A stretch of DNA of 64,000 nt from CALGYY01 sp963678485 (GTDB lineage Bacteria; Bacteroidota; Bacteroidia; Bacteroidales; CAIWKO01), in NCBI GenBank assembly GCA_963678485.1, contig OY782882.1:4774001-4838000 (forward strand). The letters run 5' to 3'. Both the position numbers and the translations under genes were made by a program. Below, piece by piece: positions 60,915 through 64,000 of the stretch. Each line of letters starts with the position of its first letter. Positions within the stretch are counted from its first letter, which is position 1. Below the pieces are notes generated by a model. It searched no databases, was not told where the DNA came from, and saw only the letters and a program-made list of their open reading frames with translations.

Positions 60915-62174
60915 ATGAATGCGCTGATTACAAGGAATTATTGGAGTAAAAAATTATTCTACTTACTAACAACCATTATTTCTTTATTCTTTTGTGAAGC
61001 AATTCTCGGGCAGGCACCGAATATTAAAACAGATTCGAGCTTTGCATTATTTACTGCCGCAGGAGCTATAAGTAATACCGGATCATCAGTTATATGGGGC
61101 GATGTGGGCACTTATGTGGGTGAATACACAGGAAGTCAAACTGTCATTGGGAATATTCATGTGGCAGACTCGGCTGCTGCAAAGGCAGCGATAGACGTAA
61201 TGGCCGTGTATAGCTATATGTCGGGCCTTAGCTGCGACAGCATTATTGATACTCCCTTTGGCGATAGTCTGGTACTTGTTCCTGACAGAGTTTATTGCCT
61301 TACAAGCGCTTCGGCTCTAAACGGGAAGGTAATTTTAGATGCAAAAGGCAACTCCAATGGCATTTTTATTATCAAAATTAATGGAGCTCTAACAACAAAC
61401 ACCAACTCAACAGTTATTCTTAAAAACTCGGCTTCCTTTTGCAATGTATATTGGCAAGTGGCCGGTGCAGTCGATTTGGGGGTGAATTCAACGTTTAAGG
61501 GAACTATCATTGCCGATGGCGCTATCAGTCTTCTTGATAACGCTTCCCTTGAAGGAAGAGCTCTTACTCGTGCAGGAGCTATTTCGTTATACAATAATAA
61601 TGTTGTGGGATGTAATGCGTTTGGAGAATCCTTACCAATACTTTTACTGAGCTTCAATGTACATTCCGTTGGGAAAAACACTCAGCTCAATTGGGCTACC
61701 TCATCTGAAATAAATAATGACTATTTTACCATTCAACGCTCAGATGATGCTATTCTCTTTCAAGATATACTTCGTATCCAGGCAGCCGGAAACAGCAATG
61801 TTATCAATAATTACTCAGCATTTGATAAACCGCCCTTCAACAGTGAAACTTATTATCGCTTAATGCAAACGGACTATGATGGGAATACTACATTTAGTAA
61901 AATAATTGCTATTAATTTTAAAAGCTCATTATTGTTCACTGTCTTCCCTAATCCATTTAAAAATTCAGTCACCTTTGTGATGGATATCGATTCTGAAAAA
62001 TTAAGCTGCTACGAATTGCAATTATTTAACACAATGGGAGATCAGGTGATGAACACCATGATAACAGAGCCATTAACAAGCATCGAAACAAACAATCTTT
62101 GTCCAGGAATTTATTTGTACAAAATAATTGCACATAATGAAACCATACAATCAGGCTGCTTAATTTCTAAATAG
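60915..62174 (+). CDS. DUF3494 ice-binding family protein with T9SS type A sorting domain
   Basis: The 419-aa product has a long N-terminus with a hydrophobic signal segment (LFYLLTTIISLFFCEAILG). Residues 35-240 form the DUF3494 beta-solenoid: FALFTAAGAISNTGSSVIWGDVGT, then NIHVADSAAAKAAIDVM, GKVILDAKGNSNGIFIIKI, VYWQVAGAVDLGVNSTFKGTIIADGAISL and GRALTRAGAISL. All hallmark blocks are present. DUF3494 proteins bind ice crystals and inhibit recrystallisation or anchor cells to ice. A beta domain (LLSFNVHSVGKNTQLNWATS) follows, then a type A sorting domain (VFPNPFKNSVTFVMD, LCPGIYLYKI). It is preceded closely by the dispersed repeat copy B. Confidence 0.93.
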   Translation: MNALITRNYWSKKLFYLLTTIISLFFCEAILGQAPNIKTDSSFALFTAAGAISNTGSSVIWGDVGTYVGEYTGSQTVIGNIHVADSAAAKAAIDVMAVYSYMSGLSCDSIIDTPFGDSLVLVPDRVYCLTSASALNGKVILDAKGNSNGIFIIKINGALTTNTNSTVILKNSASFCNVYWQVAGAVDLGVNSTFKGTIIADGAISLLDNASLEGRALTRAGAISLYNNNVVGCNAFGESLPILLLSFNVHSVGKNTQLNWATSSEINNDYFTIQRSDDAILFQDILRIQAAGNSNVINNYSAFDKPPFNSETYYRLMQTDYDGNTTFSKIIAINFKSSLLFTVFPNPFKNSVTFVMDIDSEKLSCYELQLFNTMGDQVMNTMITEPLTSIETNNLCPGIYLYKIIAHNETIQSGCLISK

Positions 62175-62299
62175 GCAATTAATATCACATCTCAAAATTG
62201 CCAACACACTTCATCTTCACTACTTAAGGTATCTTAAGAAATGCATCACGATTATTAGAATTTTTTCCGGAAAGAGCGACAATCCGAGGTGCTCTCTAT

Positions 62300-62731
62300 C
62301 TATTTCAAATATTCGCTGATCACGATTTTTTTCTGACCCATCATTATCTTAAATGAGCCGGGCTTACTTAGCAATTCAGTCAAATTTCTTGGTAATACTT
62401 GCCACCGAAGTCCATACTTATCAATACACCAACCGCATTGGGACTCAGAACCTTCTCGCGTAAAATAATCCCAATACTTATCGATTTCGCTTTGATCTTC
62501 GCAGTATATCATGAATGACACTGCGTCATTTAATGGATGATGGGCGGCTGCTGTATTCAAAAAAACATAGTTTTGTTCAAATATTTTTACCTCACAAATT
62601 TCAGTTTTGCCACTGGGCGTTTCACCAAGAGGGGTGATTTGTCCGTATTGAAAGTCCTTATTAAAAACGGTTTTATAATACTCAATCAATGCTGAAAGGC
62701 TTCCTCCATCAGCATTAAACCATAGGTTGCA
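62300..62731 (-). pseudogene. VOC/PhnB-like protein with 5' end removed by the IS91-type element
   Basis: The coding pattern continues in frame past the TTG at 62689 (annotatable as a start, 129 aa) through residues CNLWFNADGGSLSA up to a TAG at 62732-62734. That stretch is the usual N-terminus of PhnB-like VOC proteins (TPCLWFDGNAEEA...FYKSVF). The true ATG and a few residues are missing exactly where the IS91-type element sequence begins. The rest is intact: FNKDFQ, SGKTEICEVKIFEQNYVFLNT, FMIYCEDQSEIDKYWDYF, SQCGWCIDKYGLRWQVLP. VOC metal ligands in this subgroup are often absent. A shortened protein may still be made from TTG. Confidence 0.75.
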
Positions 62732-62818
62732 CTAAATCCCACCCCCAAAAAGCGGGGGCGAGATAGTAGCGCTTTGTAAAGAACCTCGTACAAAGGATAT
62801 TATTAACGCATAAATCCT

Positions 62819-63739
62819 TTGTATATGAACAATGAGCCAAAGTTAAGAAAAAAAACGTTCACAACGGTTGAACAAGCCATTCATCAGGTAAGAGGCTTTC
62901 GTAATCTTTATCAGGAACTTGACGATAAGATACGACTGTCGGGGCAATCAGAGAGTACGCTTAAAAATTACGCCCGAAAAATAGCCCAGTTGAGCCTGCA
63001 TTTTGGCAAGTTGCCCCAGCATGTCACAGAAAAGGAGATGAATAAGTACCTGGCATCACTGGCCCGGCAAAGCAAATCACCTTCGCTGAGCGATTTTAAG
63101 TTTGCCGTTTACGGGCTGCGCTATTGCTATCGCCTGCTTGGACTGAACGACAAAGTGGTGCAACTCCCCAAAATCAAGCATGACAGCAAACTGCCGGTAG
63201 TGCTTAATTATGGAGAGTGCCGGGCGTTGTTTAATGCGCCAGATCTGCTAAAACACAGGGTGCTGCTGTCGCTGATGTATTCGGCCGGTCTGCGTGCCCG
63301 TGAGGCAAGCCGGCTGAAGCTCTCTGATATTGACCGTGGCCGGATGATGATCCACATTCGACAAAGCAAGTACAACAAAGACCGCTATGTTCCGCTCTCA
63401 CCGCTGATTTTGCAAGGACTGGAGAAGTATTATTATGCCTGTCAGCCGGTGGAGTACCTGTTCAATGGCAATGAGCCCGGCTCCCCTTTGAGTGTACGTG
63501 GCATGCAATGGGCCTTGCGCGAAGCGGTGAAGAAGTGTAAGCTTCAAAAGGGCATTACCCTCCATACGCTTCGACACAGCTACGCCACGCACCTGCTTGA
63601 GTTCGGGATGGATATCGTGACCATCAAGGAGCTACTGGGACACGAGCGTATAGAAACGACACTGGTGTATCTTCATGTCGCCAAACCCAATCGCAGCAAT
63701 CTGTTCAGCCCGTTCGACAGATTGTATACGAAGGAGTGA
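62819..63739 (+). CDS. Tyrosine recombinase/site-specific integrase
   Basis: The 306-aa product, read from the Met at 62819, has a SAM-like N-terminal core-binding domain (STLKNYARKIAQLSLHFG) and a C-terminal catalytic domain. Catalytic residues are visible: Arg in SAGLRAREASRLK near residue 162, His and Arg in LHTLRHSYATHLL near 252, His in ELLGHERIETT near 277, and the nucleophile Tyr in TLVYLHVA. This is an XerC/D-like phage integrase-type enzyme. Its stop overlaps the GTG start of the IS91 transposase by GTGA, so translation is coupled. It probably assists or resolves transposition of the IS91-type element. Confidence 0.93.
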   Translation: MYMNNEPKLRKKTFTTVEQAIHQVRGFRNLYQELDDKIRLSGQSESTLKNYARKIAQLSLHFGKLPQHVTEKEMNKYLASLARQSKSPSLSDFKFAVYGLRYCYRLLGLNDKVVQLPKIKHDSKLPVVLNYGECRALFNAPDLLKHRVLLSLMYSAGLRAREASRLKLSDIDRGRMMIHIRQSKYNKDRYVPLSPLILQGLEKYYYACQPVEYLFNGNEPGSPLSVRGMQWALREAVKKCKLQKGITLHTLRHSYATHLLEFGMDIVTIKELLGHERIETTLVYLHVAKPNRSNLFSPFDRLYTKE

Positions 63740-64000
63740 AGCCTGCATTCGAGCTGGCACAGGTCATTGAGCGGTTCGGGAAAGCGTATATTGAACAACA
63801 TACCCCCAACGCCTATGTGCAGCGCACGCTGAGCGCACTTGAGCGTTGCCGCACTGCCGCCCTGGGCGGGCATGTTGACCGATGCGATCAATGCGGGCAC
63901 ATTCGCATCAGTTATAACTCCTGCCGTAACCGTCATTGTCCCAAGTGCCAGAATACGCAAAGGGAAGCGTGGATCCAGGACAGAAAACAGGATCTCCTTC
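63736..64000 (+). CDS. IS91 family transposase, 3' part outside window
   Basis: Reading from a GTG at 63736 gives VKPAFELAQVIERFGKAY, then QHTPNAYVQRTLSALERCRTA and the zinc-binding block DRCDQCGHIRISYNSCRNRHCPKCQ (four Cys and one His in the IS91 spacing), followed by REAWIQDRK. The 88 codons present match the N-terminal domain of IS91-type HUH (Y2) rolling-circle transposases. The catalytic domain lies beyond base 64000. The start overlaps the recombinase stop by four bases, with AAGGAG just before it. Confidence 0.9.
   Translation, partial: MKPAFELAQVIERFGKAYIEQHTPNAYVQRTLSALERCRTAALGGHVDRCDQCGHIRISYNSCRNRHCPKCQNTQREAWIQDRKQDLL

Larger units (their letters stand above)
62732..64000 (+). 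mobile_element. IS91-type element with accompanying tyrosine recombinase, right part outside window
   Basis: The left boundary is near 62732-62736, where VOC coding homology stops. Inside come a GC hairpin CCCCC/GGGGG at about 62741-62757, an inverted repeat TACAAAGGAT/ATCCTTTGTA just before the recombinase, the tyrosine recombinase (62819) and the HUH-type transposase (63736). Base composition is clearly richer in GC than the neighbourhood, in line with transfer. IS91-type elements in Bacteroidota often carry such a recombinase gene ahead of the transposase. Confidence 0.85.

Overview
The window looks like a chromosomal segment of an AT-rich member of the Bacteroidota. The evidence is the large number of secreted proteins ending in type IX secretion (T9SS) sorting domains, a SprB-like giant adhesin, a FISUMP protein, promoter elements of the TAnnTTTG type (twice or more with an upstream TTG at the right distance), and almost no Shine-Dalgarno sequences. 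A T9SS-exported DUF3494 ice-binding protein hints at a cold or freeze-exposed habitat. I cannot name a genus. No T9SS machinery gene is present, only substrates.

Layout: 1-4048 holds a MATE exporter (cut by the window edge), a T9SS protein, an EamA transporter and an SDR oxidoreductase. At 4217 there is an intact tRNA-Asp with a good promoter and terminator, followed by three perfect-length 401-bp tandem units, each carrying a small GIY-YIG nuclease ORF and a broken 3' half of the same tRNA-Asp that contains short palindromes. 5.5-6.6 kb is a gene-poor graveyard with repeat remnants, a GC-rich patch and a decayed fragment resembling the start of an Eco57I-like restriction enzyme. 6.6-32 kb is dominated by secreted proteins: a 1486-aa CUB/Ig-like T9SS protein, an orphan type B sorting domain, and a single 16.2-kb gene for a 5388-aa surface protein (six beta-helix blocks, seven Ig-like domains, 26 repeats of 82 aa, sorting domain).

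32-43.6 kb continues on the minus strand with FISUMP, beta-helix/cadherin/YDG, kelch and other T9SS cargo, plus a methyltransferase and an M1 aminopeptidase. At 44.0-44.5 kb lies a 500-bp MITE-like element with imperfect terminal inverted repeats and a perfect 9-bp target duplication. 44.5-60.1 kb is mixed housekeeping and envelope genes: OsmC, a YiiX-like lipoprotein, a GT39-type transferase with an alpha/beta hydrolase, small secreted proteins, a divergent HxlR regulator/SDR/F420-type reductase locus, a tautomerase, a YjdF-like membrane protein and a Ca-type P-ATPase. 60.6-64 kb has the second, inverted copy of a GC-rich dispersed repeat (first copy at 32.1 kb), the ice-binding protein, and an IS91-type element (tyrosine recombinase plus HUH transposase, cut by the window end) that has removed the start of a VOC/PhnB-like gene.

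The most interesting unit is the tRNA-Asp/GIY-YIG tandem array, which looks like repeated integration or amplification at a tRNA 3' end. It is followed by the giant repeat adhesin and the two non-autonomous repeat families.
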